Shown here: piece by piece, positions 1 to 15,544 of the stretch
How the letters are laid out: each line of letters begins with the position of its first letter
Numbering within the stretch: the first letter of the stretch is position 1
Made by a program: the position numbers and the translations under genes
From: Sycobia sp. Sy_11
Lineage: Eukaryota > Arthropoda > Insecta > Hymenoptera > Epichrysomallidae
Assembly: GCA_018907035.1 (NCBI GenBank)
Contig: JACCIC010000001.1
Coordinates: 4,632,001-4,696,000, forward strand
DNA: 64,000 nucleotides
Direction: 5' to 3'
The notes under the pieces: model-generated
Told to the model about the DNA's origin: nothing
Database searches by the model: none
What the model saw: only the letters and a program-made list of their open reading frames with translations

Positions 1-2982
<2,982 letters not shown>

Positions 2983-2989
2983 ACGCGCT

Positions 2990-3235
2990 CCGTCTCGACC
3001 GCCGTCTGTATACAAATGCGTGCATAAAGCAGATAGGCGAACTTTGCCACCCCGTTGTTTCAAGCATGCGTGTATTTTTGTTTGCGGGTGTATGCGTGCA
3101 TGTGTATGTGCGTGGAGGACGCACTCACACGTGCATGCAAAGGATGATAAAATAAGGGACGTGATCTCGCACAATCCTCCCGCTGGTCCGTGTGGGAGTC
3201 GCCGAGACGCCGCTCCGTTCGGGAAATAAGTTCAG
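2990..3235. other. GC-richer island, no gene seen
   Basis: This stretch is clearly richer in CpG and GC than its flanks and carries TG-rich runs such as GTGTATGTGCGTG. Frames crossing it start inside the microsatellite and look like low-complexity translation. It could be regulatory DNA; nothing shows which gene it would serve. Confidence 0.35.
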
Positions 3236-3318
3236 TTTTACGATAGCGACGGGCTTTTATTTCAAGTGGGAGGGAAAAGAGTTTAATTAGATGATAGTTA
3301 CCAATTTAAAGCAAGCAT

Positions 3319-3334
3319 AGAGAGAGGAGAAGAG

Positions 3335-3391
<57 letters not shown>

Positions 3392-3400
3392 AAGAGAGAA
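3319..3400. repeat. (GA)n microsatellite
   Basis: About 80 bp of nearly uninterrupted GA dinucleotides with a few substitutions at the edges. Confidence 0.95.
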
Positions 3401-6400
3401 AAGTGCCGTAAAATTGTTGGAATATATTAATAAAATTTTATGATTGATATTATTATTATTAATATACGCAATCGCATTAGGTTTATGTCGTTCAGGTTAT
3501 ATTCGAGTTAAAAATTGTAAAAAAAAATTTAGCAAGTATGTAAAACATTTTGGTGATATAATATACATTAATAATTTTCTATTTCATTACTTTTTATTTA
3601 TACGACTAGATTATGAGACTCCACAAAAGAGAGACTAATCCAATATAACGAGAACATTCTTAATCTCCATTATTTATTTATTTTCTTATGACGAATTACA
3701 ATGCTTTTTCGATCTTACAGGGTAGATGATAAAAAAGTAAGTTTTATCATATTCAAATCAGCAAACTTTCATCAATGTATAAATGTGCCGATATCATGGT
3801 GCCACAAATTTTATTAAAAAAAAAAAAACGCAATTGCGACAAAACTTAATTCGACTGCACAAATTTCTTTTATTTTATTATTTTTTTATTAGATTTAGTA
3901 TATAAAATTTGAATAGCCATCTCGGCGCATCTACGTTGACAAAACATAACATGTTTTAATATGATATATCCCCTGAAAAATCAAAAAAAAATTTATGACT
4001 TGCTATTTATTTACAGGCTAAAAATATCAAATTAAAAATATATTTACTCTCTTTAATTTTTATACCATGTAAATTGTATTTTTATTCTCATGATAGACGA
4101 GTTTATGGAATACTAAATCTTAAATTTTAAATTGAATTATGAATATAATACTTTTTCTTTTAAATTTATTTACACTATTTTTAGAGTAGTGTAAACATGT
4201 TTCTCTCACTTTTTTCGAAGATAATAAAGGAAATAAATAAAAAAATTAATAAAGTCTTTTATAGAAGAAGTTAAACTATCAATCTAGAAATAATTATTAC
4301 AAATATTTTCACCTTTTTCCCGAATTATATTTCTCCTATAATTTTGATTCTAATTTTTTTGTTATTTTTTTAAATGGTTAAGATTTACGAAAGATCTTTG
4401 ATATATATTTTTCCCCGTTTTACAAATGAAACTTAACCTAAAATTTAACCTGTCGAAGTCATTCCACATTTGACCAGGATTCTGTCTGTACAATTGGGAA
4501 AACCTATGGCCAAACCCAGTAGGATAAATTTCGATTAGGAAAACTACTGCTCTGGTCGAATCGATGCATTGAAGTGCTCGTACTTGACACGGTGTATATA
4601 TGTATGAACCATTCGTAAAATTGATTTTTCTATATAGAGGATAATATAATTATAAATGTTATTTGATAATTTATTTTTTATGAAATACTTTTAATAATTC
4701 TATGAAGACTGAAAATTATTCGTATAATATGTACTTTTATTTGCGGTCTATTAAGTATAATTTGTATTTCTCTTATAATATTATAACATAAATCTATATC
4801 CTGTATAACAAATAATGTTGACATTTCTAGCAAATTCTAAACAATAATAAATTCAATTGAGCGTTAAAAACTTCCTTTTAGCAAAGGCTAAAAATAGCCA
4901 TTCCCAAGCAGACTGCGTTGGATAAAGGCACTTCTGTTTGAGACGAAATCTTAAGAAAATTTCCTTTGTCCTGAGAAACAGCGGCTAAAGAAGCGCCTCA
5001 GATGGAATTAAGTTTTTCGCATCAACTGAGAAAATATCACTCGACACTCCGGACTCTCTTTCTTTCCTTTTCCAAGGATTGGAATTAAGTAGCCACAAAA
5101 TACAATGTTAAATTTTTCAATGGAAATCTTCAGTTGATTTTTTTCCTAAAACATTCGCAGTTCAGTAGCTGCTTAAAAATTTTTTCATCAAAAAGTGATT
5201 GTTCAAATTGAAGGTAATCGATCGGTAATACTCATCGCTTATACGATAAAAATATTCATATTTTGCATTCGAATTTTTATTCGTTTATACTCATGCAGTC
5301 TACGAGCAGAGTGGCGCATACTAACTGGCATCGAAGCTTCAACGATTGATTCGTCAAAGTTAGATTGTGGAGCAAAAGTATTAGAGTAAAACGAATTGCC
5401 AGCTAGCGAATTACCAACTAGGATTTCATAGTCGGAGATAAAGTTTCAGAGCATATCACATAGTTTTTTGGTAGTCACCGACCCAAGAAGTTTACGGTAA
5501 GTTACGTATTAAGGCTCATTATGGAATTTATTTGTATGTTCAATAGTAAAGAGCTTGTAGGTGAAATCAGCGACAGTAAAAAACAAGCATGAAGTAAAAG
5601 AAAAGCAAATCAAGATATAGTTACAAATTATAGTTTCAAATATAGTCATAAATATGGTTACAAATATAGTTAACAAAATATAGTTACAAATCCTATTACA
5701 TTTTATAAAATTAGAGATTTTTTTAAGAACATGATGTAGGTCAAACTTTTAAAAAATCGGTTCCGAGTACACTAAGTACTATCGTGCTATCTGAGATATT
5801 TTAATAGATCTACGAAAATTTCTTAAAAAAACGTTCTCTGAACTACAAGCGAATTCTTGTAATTCTTGCACTCAACGAATATTTCTACGTAAAACTCAAC
5901 CAAGTTTTTATAAAAATTTATTTATATACTAATATCAAAATAAAAATAGCTGTGAGAATTTATTGTTTGGAAAGCCCGAAGTATTTATTAGATTAAAGAA
6001 GCATTATAAAACCTCTACTTAAAGGCATTGAAAGACCATATTTTTATTTGTGTCCAAACATTGCTTCAATTTTTAGAAGAAATCTCCAAGGGAAATGTTC
6101 ATTCCAGGCTTTTCTAAATTGAAGAAAAATAGAGATCAGACTAAAGATGGTCTTACTTTATTTTTAATCAGAAGAGGTATTTTGTATTATGGAATAAACA
6201 ATATTATTCATAAAAATTTAGGTCTATCTATGCGGTGTATGTATTAGAAATACAAAAATTCTAAACTGTAATAGATATTATGGCGATTTATCGATCTTTG
6301 GGTATTTTTTTTTCTTAAAAACAATGTTTTTTTAAAAGTCAAAATATGGACACAAATCGGTCTAATAACACATCTAATATAATCAAATCACACAGGAAAA

Positions 6401-8070
6401 TTTTTAATATCCAAAAATTAGCCAAAATCATAGTCTCTTAGAAAATAATTTTTATATTAACGAACTGGTTATATAATTCTAAATAAATCCAACCTGAATT
6501 CTTCACTGGACATGGACGAATAAGATTATGAAACGATTTCAAAAGTTAAGGAAAATATTGTTAAAAGTTAAATTGTTAAAGTTAAATTTAAAAAAACTCT
6601 TTTAGATATTTTAAAAAAAATTTATCTATCGATTGCATATCCTCATTATGGAAAAATTATTTCATTCGCTTTATACAAAAAAAAAACTGGAAATAAATTT
6701 GAAACTCTATCCAGAAATCGTTACTTCATTAAGTTTTTCTTAATTTTATATATTTTTACGAAAATATGAGACTGACGCCTATGTTAATATATTAAAGCAA
6801 TGCCGTCGAATTATTAAATTTAATAATTTATATCATTTAAATTCTGATTACATCGTTTCGTCTTGTAGAAATGAAGGAAAAAATGTCCGCTGACAAAAAC
6901 AATCGAATACATTGCAGCGGAAGCCTCCCAATTTATCCGTTTAGTCCTTTATTTTCTTATCAAACCTGACGCAACAACAATTTTAACTTGACTGTGCCTC
7001 GAATTTCTTCATTTTTTCCATTTCATCATTTAATATTCTCATCTTGCAATAGTTTTATGTTTCTTAATTGAGCGGGATTCTCCCATTCAATTATTCCGCT
7101 GGCTTCGCTTGGGTTTTAAGGAAGAATATTCCATCTCTCTTACAATTTGTCTTTTCAGTCTATGACTAAGTTGCCAGTAGTTCAATTTTCTCTTTCAGTA
7201 TACTTTTTCTTTTTCTATTCTAAAGCCTATTATATACGGCCTAATAATAAGGATAATAGCGTACGGTTTCGTTGTAGGCCGAAATAGTGTTGTTATAAAT
7301 GCAACTAGTTCTACTTCTTATTTTGATAAAGCCGTTTATGAACAGGTGATTATTCTTGTAGAATATCTATACGGTTACTATATTCAAGGACAGCCTTATA
7401 AAAAATTATTTATAGGTAAAACAAATATGCAGCTCTCTATTTTTTGCTTATAATTTATTAAATATATAGATAAGTATTTCACAACTTACTTTTTAAAACT
7501 TATATTTATCCCGCAATAACTTTGTAATTATATCCTTTTAGAATTTTTTTTCATTGTTTTGAAGATAGATTTGAAATATTCGGTTCAGTTCGATTATACT
7601 GATCACCGTATTTATATATAGTGAATATTTTATATAGTGGATCTTCAGTATATAAGTTAATTTTTATTTCAAAATTTATTTATATTTTTTCATAATATTT
7701 GTTTTATTATGAGAATGATTTTCTTTGCATTGAATAATCGTCTGTTAGAAATTTATCAGTTACTTAATGTATCGGACTTATCTGGTATATTACGTAGAAT
7801 GCTACACTGAAGTTGCAGTTATCAGATAATTTATTGTAAAATTTAAAAATACGTAGAATAAAACCTTCTATATTATATTTTTCAACTTTATGAAAAGAGC
7901 ATTCGAATAGAAAAAAAATTCTTACAATTTTCATCCCTTAAAAACAATAATTAAATAATTGTTCTATTCATTTTCCCTTGAAAGCCCAAGAGTCATAATC
8001 GAATAATGCAGTAAAGTCGCAAAGAGGCGTAAAAGAATTGCCAGATGCAAATATTAAAAAGGATTGGAGC
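3401..8070. other. AT-rich non-coding stretch
   Basis: No motif-bearing reading frame was found on either strand. The only structure noted is the short degenerate tandem repeat at 5614-5692, listed separately. Confidence 0.55.
5614..5692. repeat. Degenerate tandem repeat, about 12-bp unit
   Basis: About six imperfect copies of a unit close to ATATAGTTACAA lie head to tail, with small insertions and substitutions. Confidence 0.7.
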
Positions 8071-8074
8071 TAAA

Positions 8075-8345
8075 CAAAGGGAAACATGTGGGAAAGGGCA
8101 TAAAAAAAGGTTGGAAAAAATGTAGAACTAAATTGCGAGCTTCGGTTCCGACGCAGGAATGTAGCTGAGTCGGCGTCTCTCGCCTTCGTTTTTATTAAAC
8201 GGGCGCTTTTTTCTTTACTTATGCACGGCGGGAGGGTGGGGTGAGGGGGAGTACCGAATTCACCCCGGCAGGGTCGAAGTCCCCGTTCTGCCCGATGGAT
8301 TTTGAGATAAGATTCGCGTACATTGCCGCGGATGCTCAATATGTA
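8075..8345. other. GC-richer island, no gene seen
   Basis: GC content rises sharply here, including a GGGAGGGTGGGG-like purine run. An 89-codon open frame on the minus strand has no recognisable domain and is probably a by-product of composition. A G homopolymer follows at about 8411-8422. It may be a regulatory element; the sequence alone does not show its role. Confidence 0.35.
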
Positions 8346-8638
8346 TGGAACTTGAAAGAGTTTTTCGTGAATAGGAAAATTTTTATTTGACCAAACTGTT
8401 ACTGAGATAATGGGGGGGGGGGGGTCAGGCAGTGAAACATCAGGCGGATAATTTGAAAAGCGTCATTGATGGCATAAAATTTTAATGAATATAATGTTGT
8501 AACTTTCCTAAATAATTTAGCTAAATATTTTTAAAATTGTCATCGTTATTCAAGTAATTATGTGATTTTCATACTTTATTTTCGAATATATTAGACCAGG
8601 TTACAAATACAATAATAATAGTTTTTTTTCGAAAACGT

Positions 8639-8639
8639 T

Positions 8640-8682
<43 letters not shown>
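8639..8682. repeat. (TA)n(TG)n microsatellite
   Basis: Adjacent TA and TG dinucleotide runs. Confidence 0.9.
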
Positions 8683-8689
8683 CTTCTAA

Positions 8690-9538
8690 ATCCGTAAAAT
8701 TTCTATTATCGATCATGACAGCAGGTGCCATTGTGTATACAAAAGGACTCATAATCTAGGTCAACGATTAAAACGTTAGGAGGAGGAGAACGTTTTCTTT
8801 ACCTTTCTCCTTGCCTGGGCTCTGAGCGACGAGCTGGGGGTAGAGGGGCCAAGTAATTAATTGAATTCTTCATCTGTTATTTTATGATCTTGGTATATAT
8901 TTAATCTTTTCAAATATATTTTTAGGTTTTATCTGACATATATAGACTTCCCTAGTATTCTAACCCTTAGGTATGCGGGCTTACGTATTTTACAAAAACA
9001 AGAAATTATTAGCATTTAATGAAAAATATTGTGAGAAATCATTGTTTGAATTTTTCAATATCAATTTTATTACTTTGTATATCTTGTGTGTTACAGTACA
9101 TATCGATATCAAGCACAAAATAATAGATATTACTTAATAACATACTTATATTTCTCGGTAAATTGCTATGCTTATAGAGCATAATACAAGTTAAATAATA
9201 CAAAATTAGTTATTTCTAGAAATGGCATTGTTTTCATGTGCTTATAGTTTTCATGGATTTCATAATGATTCGATAGACAGAATCCAATGCGAAGTCAGAG
9301 TAAACAATCTCTCATTTAATAATGTATTTACAAGTTATAGATACTGATTCTTTGCGCGGCTCTAATATTGTAAGAGAAATATGGATTTACTACAGTAAGC
9401 ACAGATCTTTTTTAAAACTCATCTCGTATCATAATATAAATTTATGCTTAAATAATATACATAACTTCATTACACTAGGTCACCTCGAATACGAAAACAG
9501 CATATCTTTCGCATATTGAGATAAGCTCCTGAGCTTAC
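8690..9538. other. Non-coding stretch
   Basis: AT-rich apart from a short GC-richer patch near 8780-8860. I see no supportable gene. Confidence 0.5.
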
Positions 9539-9787
9539 CTCAATCCCAATCCCAGGGCTTCTTCGTCTTTCGAGGTCTCAGATACTTTCGGCATATCGGT
9601 TGTGGAATACCCGAAAGCTCCATCAATTTCAGATGGATGTTAAGCTATGCCGGCAGAGCTATGACAAAGGGCGGGCTTAAAAATTTTCAGCTCGATGCGA
9701 CGGGCTTTCTCCCTGTTCAATTTCGCCAGATAGTCGATCGAGCTCATAATATCTGAATACTCTCTACCGAATGAGCCAATACGTACT
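9539..9787 (-). pseudogene. Unidentified exon-like segment with one in-frame stop
   Basis: On the minus strand a 249-nt block is bounded by an acceptor-like TTATTATAG (just above 9787) and a consensus donor AG/GTAAGC (9537-9540). It is much GC-richer than its surroundings. One frame, starting one base after the acceptor, reads through almost all of it. It encodes a charged, helical-looking stretch including DIMSSIDYLAKLNREKARR, and later an acidic stretch SETSKDEEA. A single TAA at 9640-9642 interrupts the frame, and the other two frames are closed early. I do not recognise the family. It may be a decayed internal exon, or a terminal exon that ends at the TAA. Confidence 0.45.
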
Positions 9788-10699
9788 CTATAATAAATAA
9801 TTTAATTTTTCCCAAACATATTCTGCATTTCGTACAAGACTTTGTACAACTAAAACAAAAATATTTCTTTTATTCAATTGTAGAAATAAAGTAAATAAAT
9901 CATACTATTAATTTCAAAGAATGCATTATTTGTCATTTAAAAAACCTAAAATCCAAGAGAGAAAAATTGTAGTCTTGCGGTAGGCTTGCGGTATTTAAGG
10001 GTTCTTAACTCGACAGTTCCATTTGGAATTCCGATAACAGCCGATTGAAATAAGCACCTTTGTAAAAATAAAATTTACATATACTATATATACCAATACA
10101 TCGTTGACTGACATCGCTGAGTAGAACCATTATTTAGAAGATAAATAAATCAGCCTATTAAATATTTTTAATATAAATCAAGAAATAAAAATCCTTGCAA
10201 TATAGATCCAATACATTATTACATGAAAATAATGTTGTCATCTTTTTTCAATTTTTTCTGTAAGGTCAATTAAATAATTAAAAAGGTACTATAAATATTT
10301 CATTTAATTTATATGAGTTTCATGCATTAACTGTATGTAATACATATCCTAACTCGCAAAGTATTTTCATTCCTATTCAATTTTCGGTTGTAAAATTAGA
10401 AATAACTCATGAAAGTAAACGAATCTTATATTTTATGTATTCTTTTCCACACAATTTCCAGACAAGTGGAAAGGAAAGAAGGAGCTCAAGAGGATTTTTT
10501 TAAAATGATCTAAGCTACTTTTTCTGCAAGATGAACCCGATTAAACGGAAGAATTTTCCAATCTAAAGTATGGGGTGTCCTCTTTCTAAACAAAATTTTT
10601 GGAAGCTGATATAATATTCCTTGCATTATGTAAAATTAAGTTGACAAAACTCCATTTAAATTTAAATCAGAACAGATTACTGCAACTCAACCCAACACC

Positions 10700-10858
10700 T
10701 AAGCAACTAAAATCCACAGAAAGGCCAACTTCTAAATGCAATTAAGTGCTTTTTACTGTATTTCACTAACATCACTGAATTACGATGGATTTCGTTGATT
10801 AAAATTTAGATAGTAGAATGAGGCATAAAAAGTACCTAACTTATTATTTACATTTACA
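10700..10858 (+). repeat. Dispersed direct repeat, copy 1
   Basis: About 150 bp matches 11385-11530 at high identity. The best part runs from CTAACATC through GAATTACGATG to AAGTACCTAACTTATTATTT. It carries no protein motif or terminal structure. The origin is unknown; it could be two copies of a short interspersed element or a segmental duplication. Confidence 0.8.
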
Positions 10859-11384
10859 CCGAGAGCTAATAATTTACAATACAATAATCTCATAAGATGT
10901 GGCCACGAAATCTTCTCTAAATCAGGATAAAATTAGATAAAGAAAAATTCTGATTCGCTTACTCGAGGCGAACTTTCGAAGATAGGAGGTGAAATATGCG
11001 ATTAAAAATATCTAATTCTTCAAATAATTTATCATCGCAATGCGGCGTGTGTGCCAGCAGAATTTACAAGTAACAAATGTTGAATTACACATAATTAGCA
11101 CTAATGTCACTGCAGTTTTATTGCTTGCCCTCTCACCTGTTTTTCAATCTTTAAGAGTGCTACCAGGTAACGCCTGAATAAATCTTCATGGAGTACTAAC
11201 ATCCGCGTATTACAATTGGTAATGTCCGGTTACATATACGTAAAACGCGACAAAGCGGAGTTACACACGATATTCCATGCAGGGTTACGCGCGATATTCC
11301 ATATTTTAATCGAGCTTTGGGCTTGTGATATTTGAACTTTTTTCCCTACGTAGACACTTTAGAGAAAAAAGTTCAAAAACCTAA

Positions 11385-11530
11385 ACAACTTAAATTCACT
11401 GAAAAGTCAACTTCTAATTTCATTTAAGTGCTTTTCACTAACATCGCTGAATTACGATGAATTTCGTTGATTAAAATTTAGATAGTAGAATGGAGCATAT
11501 GAAGTACCTAACTTATTATTTAAATATATA
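11385..11530 (+). repeat. Dispersed direct repeat, copy 2
   Basis: Second copy of the 10700-10858 repeat in the same orientation. A short deletion upstream of the shared CTAACATC segment distinguishes it from copy 1. Confidence 0.8.
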
Positions 11531-12538
11531 CTTATGGAATTTCAAAGGATTAAAGAAGTTAAACAATTTTTCAATGTGAACACAATTTAGCTGATACGGT
11601 TGGATTTAAAATTTTGCCCAAGGCAAAGGAGATTAGGGATAAGTTTTAGAATTTTATCGATGTTGATGAATGTAAAATATCATATGCGTATAGAATGGAT
11701 AAAGTCAATATCAATACTAATTGGACATTCGATTTTTTAAGACTGTTTTTATATTTTCAATAATTCTCAGATATTTTCATATTATTCAAAGTAGTTGTAT
11801 TGTTATGAATAAAGACTGAATATAGTTATATTGGGGTAGACTGTAAAATCATTCGCAATTATAAAAGATTATCGAATGTTATAGCGCATACACTCAGTGC
11901 ATTCCCGTATATTGCCAATCCAAGTTGAAAATAAAAATAGAATTACCCTTTTATTAAAAAACTTAAATAGATAAAGAAATTTTAACATAGAAGAGAATTA
12001 TTTGATATCAAATAGATTCTTTAAGTTTGAAATAGTTAATAGAAATGAAATAAGATCAACTTTTTAAAAGATCAATCCCTTCTATCAATAACGTATATGA
12101 AGATCGATATTAACTTTTTGTATGTAAATCATAAGAATGTGAAACTGTTTATTTATACCATATTATTCCGTATACAACCATTTATTCCGTATACGATCGG
12201 TATATTTTACTCTGGACGGGAGAAGAGGCACAATTACATTAATTTTTTTGAGCATTCGTGAGAAAATTGTGTCTCTAAGTAGACAAAACGATGAAAGTTA
12301 AATCAACTCATACATTGCAATCTCAATCCACTTTTCAACTTTTTCCTCTCCCACGAGTTATTCGCGTGCGCATGCATTCCTTCGCTTATACACATTTTTG
12401 ATTCCTATTGTTACCCTGCTCGCCCGCGGATCTAAGTAGAAAAGGTCGGACGCCGAGGTTCGGTGAATTTACGACGCATGAATTCCAGTCTTTGGAAAGC
12501 TAACACCAGAGAGGGGGGGGGGAGAATGTGGAAAAGAG

Positions 12539-12540
<2 letters not shown>

Positions 12541-12597
<57 letters not shown>

Positions 12598-12605
12598 GAG
12601 AGAGG
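12541..12605. repeat. (GA)n microsatellite
   Basis: About 60 bp of GA dinucleotides. Frames crossing it on the minus strand translate as Leu-Ser repeats and are not genes. Confidence 0.95.
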
Positions 12606-12609
12606 GAGT

Positions 12610-12930
12610 GTGTTGATTGCTTCCCGACTGTAAGCGAATGGCATCCAGATCAATTACCGAAAGCGGGCGAAAGATAAAAACCGAAAACTGCGAGGAACGA
12701 GCCCTCCAAGTACGAGGCGTGTCGTTAATACGTGCGCGACACTTGGTGGCAGGGAAAGAGGGGAGACGACACGCGCTACGCTTCGATTCAATTATCGCCG
12801 GGGACGACAAAGTGGCGTCGCGTCGGCCGCCTCGTTACTGCGTACCGCATCGACATGTAAATTTGCTTGCGCGCCCCGCGGGCGCATACCGCCGATTAAT
12901 GTCTCTATGTAATTAACTAATTAAAACTGT
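12610..12930. promoter_or_regulatory. CpG-rich island ending in homeodomain-like TAATTA sites
   Basis: This block is rich in CpG dinucleotides and contains a palindromic GCGCCCCGCGGGCGC-like segment. It ends at about 12908-12926 with two adjacent TAATTA cores, the site type bound by many homeodomain proteins. A 99-codon plus-strand frame crosses it but has no recognisable domain and no splice context. I infer a regulatory element or promoter rather than a protein; the target gene is not visible. Confidence 0.35.
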
Positions 12931-12989
12931 CCTGAATATCGCGACGACCCAATTTGTGGAATGAAACTGTGTGCATCTCCCTTTCTGTT

Positions 12990-13021
<32 letters not shown>

Positions 13022-13030
13022 TTTCTCTTC
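12990..13030. repeat. (CT)n microsatellite
   Basis: An interrupted CT dinucleotide run of about 40 bp. Confidence 0.9.
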
Positions 13031-14050
13031 CTCACTTCCCTTCCATATACCTTTTTTTTTAATTTGCAACCTCCGAAGCTGTCGCATATCGTGTAATAGC
13101 CCACTGATTTTGTATAGAATTGCTGAGTTTTGAATTATTTATATAATAAAATACGAAGATTTGAATTAGGAATTAACTGATTTCCAGTTGTTTCTTGCAT
13201 TTCTTAATTCAACACATCGAAGCAAAATTTCCAAAGTAACCTCGTTTATATATTATGTGATAATACGTTGTTAAAAAAATATATACTTAAATTTATTTCA
13301 GAATTTGAATTTTTCAGCTACATAAGTATATATTAAATATATGTTACATTTCATATCTATGTAAATAAAAATTTATATATATACAAAGGAGTGGTACAGT
13401 ACATTAGTTGGGAAATACTGATTTTCATAGTTTTGTTTTATTGATACAATAAACTATCTGGATTTAATGATTATTTCTTTTAAAAATTAAATGTTTTTTT
13501 TTAAAAAATAATTAAGTAAAATATTTAAGCTTTGAAGTAAAATTAATGATAGTACTCTTGAACGTATTTAGTTCCTTGATAGTTTGACTTACTTTAGCAA
13601 TAAATTCGTTATTCGATGTAGTACAAAGTTTGAGCTTTCTTGGACGATGCTTTTGTCATGTTACTTGGTGTACATATACGAAAACGATTTTGTTCATGTG
13701 ACAGTGTTACAACCATAATTCTGATCGCGCAATATATCGTGGAATTGTTAGAGGACGATGAAGGCTAAAAATGTTTGTCATCGAGGTATGGACAGGCTTC
13801 TGATCGACATTGAAACGAGAAAATGCCAGGACAATCTAACGCATTGACCAGTACAATATTTGATACACAGTTTTTGTTCAATAACTAAATTCTATTCGTG
13901 TAACGGTTGTATCGCAATGAAATAGTAGAGAGCATTTTGGCAGGTAGTCCATTGTCCAGTAACAATTACCGATCCAATAATCTAACCGTAATCACCGAGC
14001 GGCCAAAGTACCTTTCAGAGTTTCGGATTATGGTCAAGGCCATTAAAGGT
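13031..14050. other. AT-rich non-coding stretch
   Basis: No gene is supported. A slightly more balanced patch at about 13620-13920 has no continuous motif-bearing frame. Confidence 0.5.
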
Positions 14051-14055
14051 CTTTC

Positions 14056-14058
<3 letters not shown>

Positions 14059-14112
<54 letters not shown>
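14059..14112. repeat. (TA)n microsatellite
   Basis: About 54 bp of alternating TA. Confidence 0.95.
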
Positions 14113-14579
14113 TCTTCTTTCGTATTTGTTCGCGCGTCAAAGGTTTTATACAGACCATAACATGCCTTATCAACACAACAGTCGCGATTTCTGGACAATC
14201 GTATATAAGTTGACGTACAATCATAAAGATGATCAATTTTTATCTTAGAAGTATTTTTTTATAAAAAGATTACTATGGAGAATAAAATCAGATAATGATT
14301 GTTAATAAGGGACTACAAAGCATTCTTCATAAGCTTTGTTGGAGACTCTTCTGTTACTGTCACATTATCAAATTGACGCACCAGGGGACAAAACTATTTC
14401 TTCAGCATTATTTTATTTTTAACTTGTAGCGAAAAGAGTTTCCTTAATTGATTATTTAACATATTTCTATAGTAATATACATCTATTGCATCGATTGCTT
14501 CCTAATAAGTATATCATATAGAATCCGGATCCGTCATTAAACGAGTCCGAACCCGTGCAGAAATATACTCGGTATATCC

Positions 14580-15010
14580 CTAGTTCGGGCTAGATCCTAG
14601 TCAGTATTACTCATGATTTCCTCATGTAGGTAAATCTCGCCAGATCCGAGTTAGATTTCCCTTCGATCATCTAATAATCATCTTATATTAATTATTACTT
14701 TCTCGAATTTATTCAGATTTCCTTATCTTTTATTGATGTTAGAAAGAAATACGTGTTTCCACTAGTCAAAATTTTACAAGTAGAAAACTTAAGGAAATGA
14801 TCAGGCTTTCTATCTTGGATCTAGTCAGAATTCCTTAACTTCTCCCTACTTTGGAAAGAATGGCGTTTTTCTAGGCAGAATCTGCCAAGTAGGAGAATTC
14901 AGGAAATGGTTAGGCTTTCTATTTTGATTCTAGTTAGATTTCCTCAACTTTTTCTAATATTGGAAAGAACGACGTCTTTTCTAATCAAGACCTATGTTAG
15001 ATGTGTACGA
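14580..15010 (+). repeat. Degenerate minisatellite, about 110-bp unit
   Basis: Units beginning near 14711, 14821 and 14930 align with a 109-110 bp period. Each starts like CTAGTCAGATTTCCTTAACT, continues with TTGGAAAGAA and a GGCGT-like block, and the first two end with AGGCTTTCTATTTTGAT. More diverged units lie upstream from about 14580. Single related motifs reappear after the dinucleotide block (about 15335 and 15830-16030), so the array was probably longer and has been interrupted. Confidence 0.7.
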
Positions 15011-15020
15011 AAATTAGATA

Positions 15021-15023
<3 letters not shown>

Positions 15024-15070
<47 letters not shown>

Positions 15071-15092
15071 AATGAGTGCGCGCGCGCGCGTG

Positions 15093-15155
<63 letters not shown>

Positions 15156-15180
15156 ATAAATGAGTGCGCGCGCGCGCGCG

Positions 15181-15225
<45 letters not shown>

Positions 15226-15310
15226 TATAAACACGAAAATTATATATATATATTTTATAAATGTGTGTGTGTGTGTGTGCGTGCGTATATATATATATAT
15301 ATATATATTT
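15024..15310. repeat. Alternating purine-pyrimidine block (TA)n/(CG)n/(TG)n with an internal duplication
   Basis: Long TA runs are separated by two near-identical inserts of AATAAATGAG, then a (GC)n and (GT)n run. The inserts lie about 87 bp apart (from about 15067 and 15154). A third TG-rich insert lies at about 15265-15285. Almost the whole block alternates purine and pyrimidine. All open frames in it are repeat translations. Confidence 0.9.
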
Positions 15311-15459
15311 AAATATATAAACACCCGCAGATCTTTCCAACATGGGAAAGAATTAAAAAAATTGATTTCCTATGTATGTTTTATCTTGTGTTTATAAAAT
15401 TATTATATTATCTTAAGTGCTTTACGGTCATATGCAAACTATAGTATAGTAATCCCACA

Positions 15460-15540
15460 TTGCGTTTTAGCATAGTGCATAATGCGTTAGCTTGCGAATC
15501 GTAGGGTCGTGGGTTCGATACTCAGCGGAGGTCGGAATTT
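15460..15540 (+). repeat. tRNA-derived SINE head
   Basis: An A-box-like TAGCATAGTGCA (about 15468) is followed about 40 bp later by a B-box GGTTCGATAC (15512-15521). The spacing matches an internal RNA polymerase III promoter. The intervening stem sequence does not form a clean cloverleaf, so a tRNA-derived repeat is more likely than a working tRNA gene. The downstream body is AT-rich and not separately recognisable. Confidence 0.5.
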
Positions 15541-15544
15541 TTTT

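Larger units (their letters stand above)
9790..12430. other. AT-rich non-coding stretch with a duplicated segment
   Basis: No gene is visible. The stretch contains the direct repeat pair at 10700-10858 and 11385-11530. A short tandem doublet near 11260-11310 has GTTACACACGATATTCCAT followed by GTTACGCGCGATATTCCAT. Confidence 0.5.

Noticed and set aside
12432..12916. Frames of 73-113 codons on both strands
   Set aside because: The minus-strand frames are Leu-Ser runs from (GA)n. The plus-strand 99-codon frame is a composition effect of a CpG-rich block with no domain or splice sites.
14906..15343. Frames of 85-109 codons over the TA/CG/TG block
   Set aside because: Pure repeat translation on both strands.
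15460..15540. Functional tRNA gene
   Set aside because: A and B boxes are present, but the acceptor and anticodon stems do not pair properly, so a tRNA-derived repeat is the better reading.
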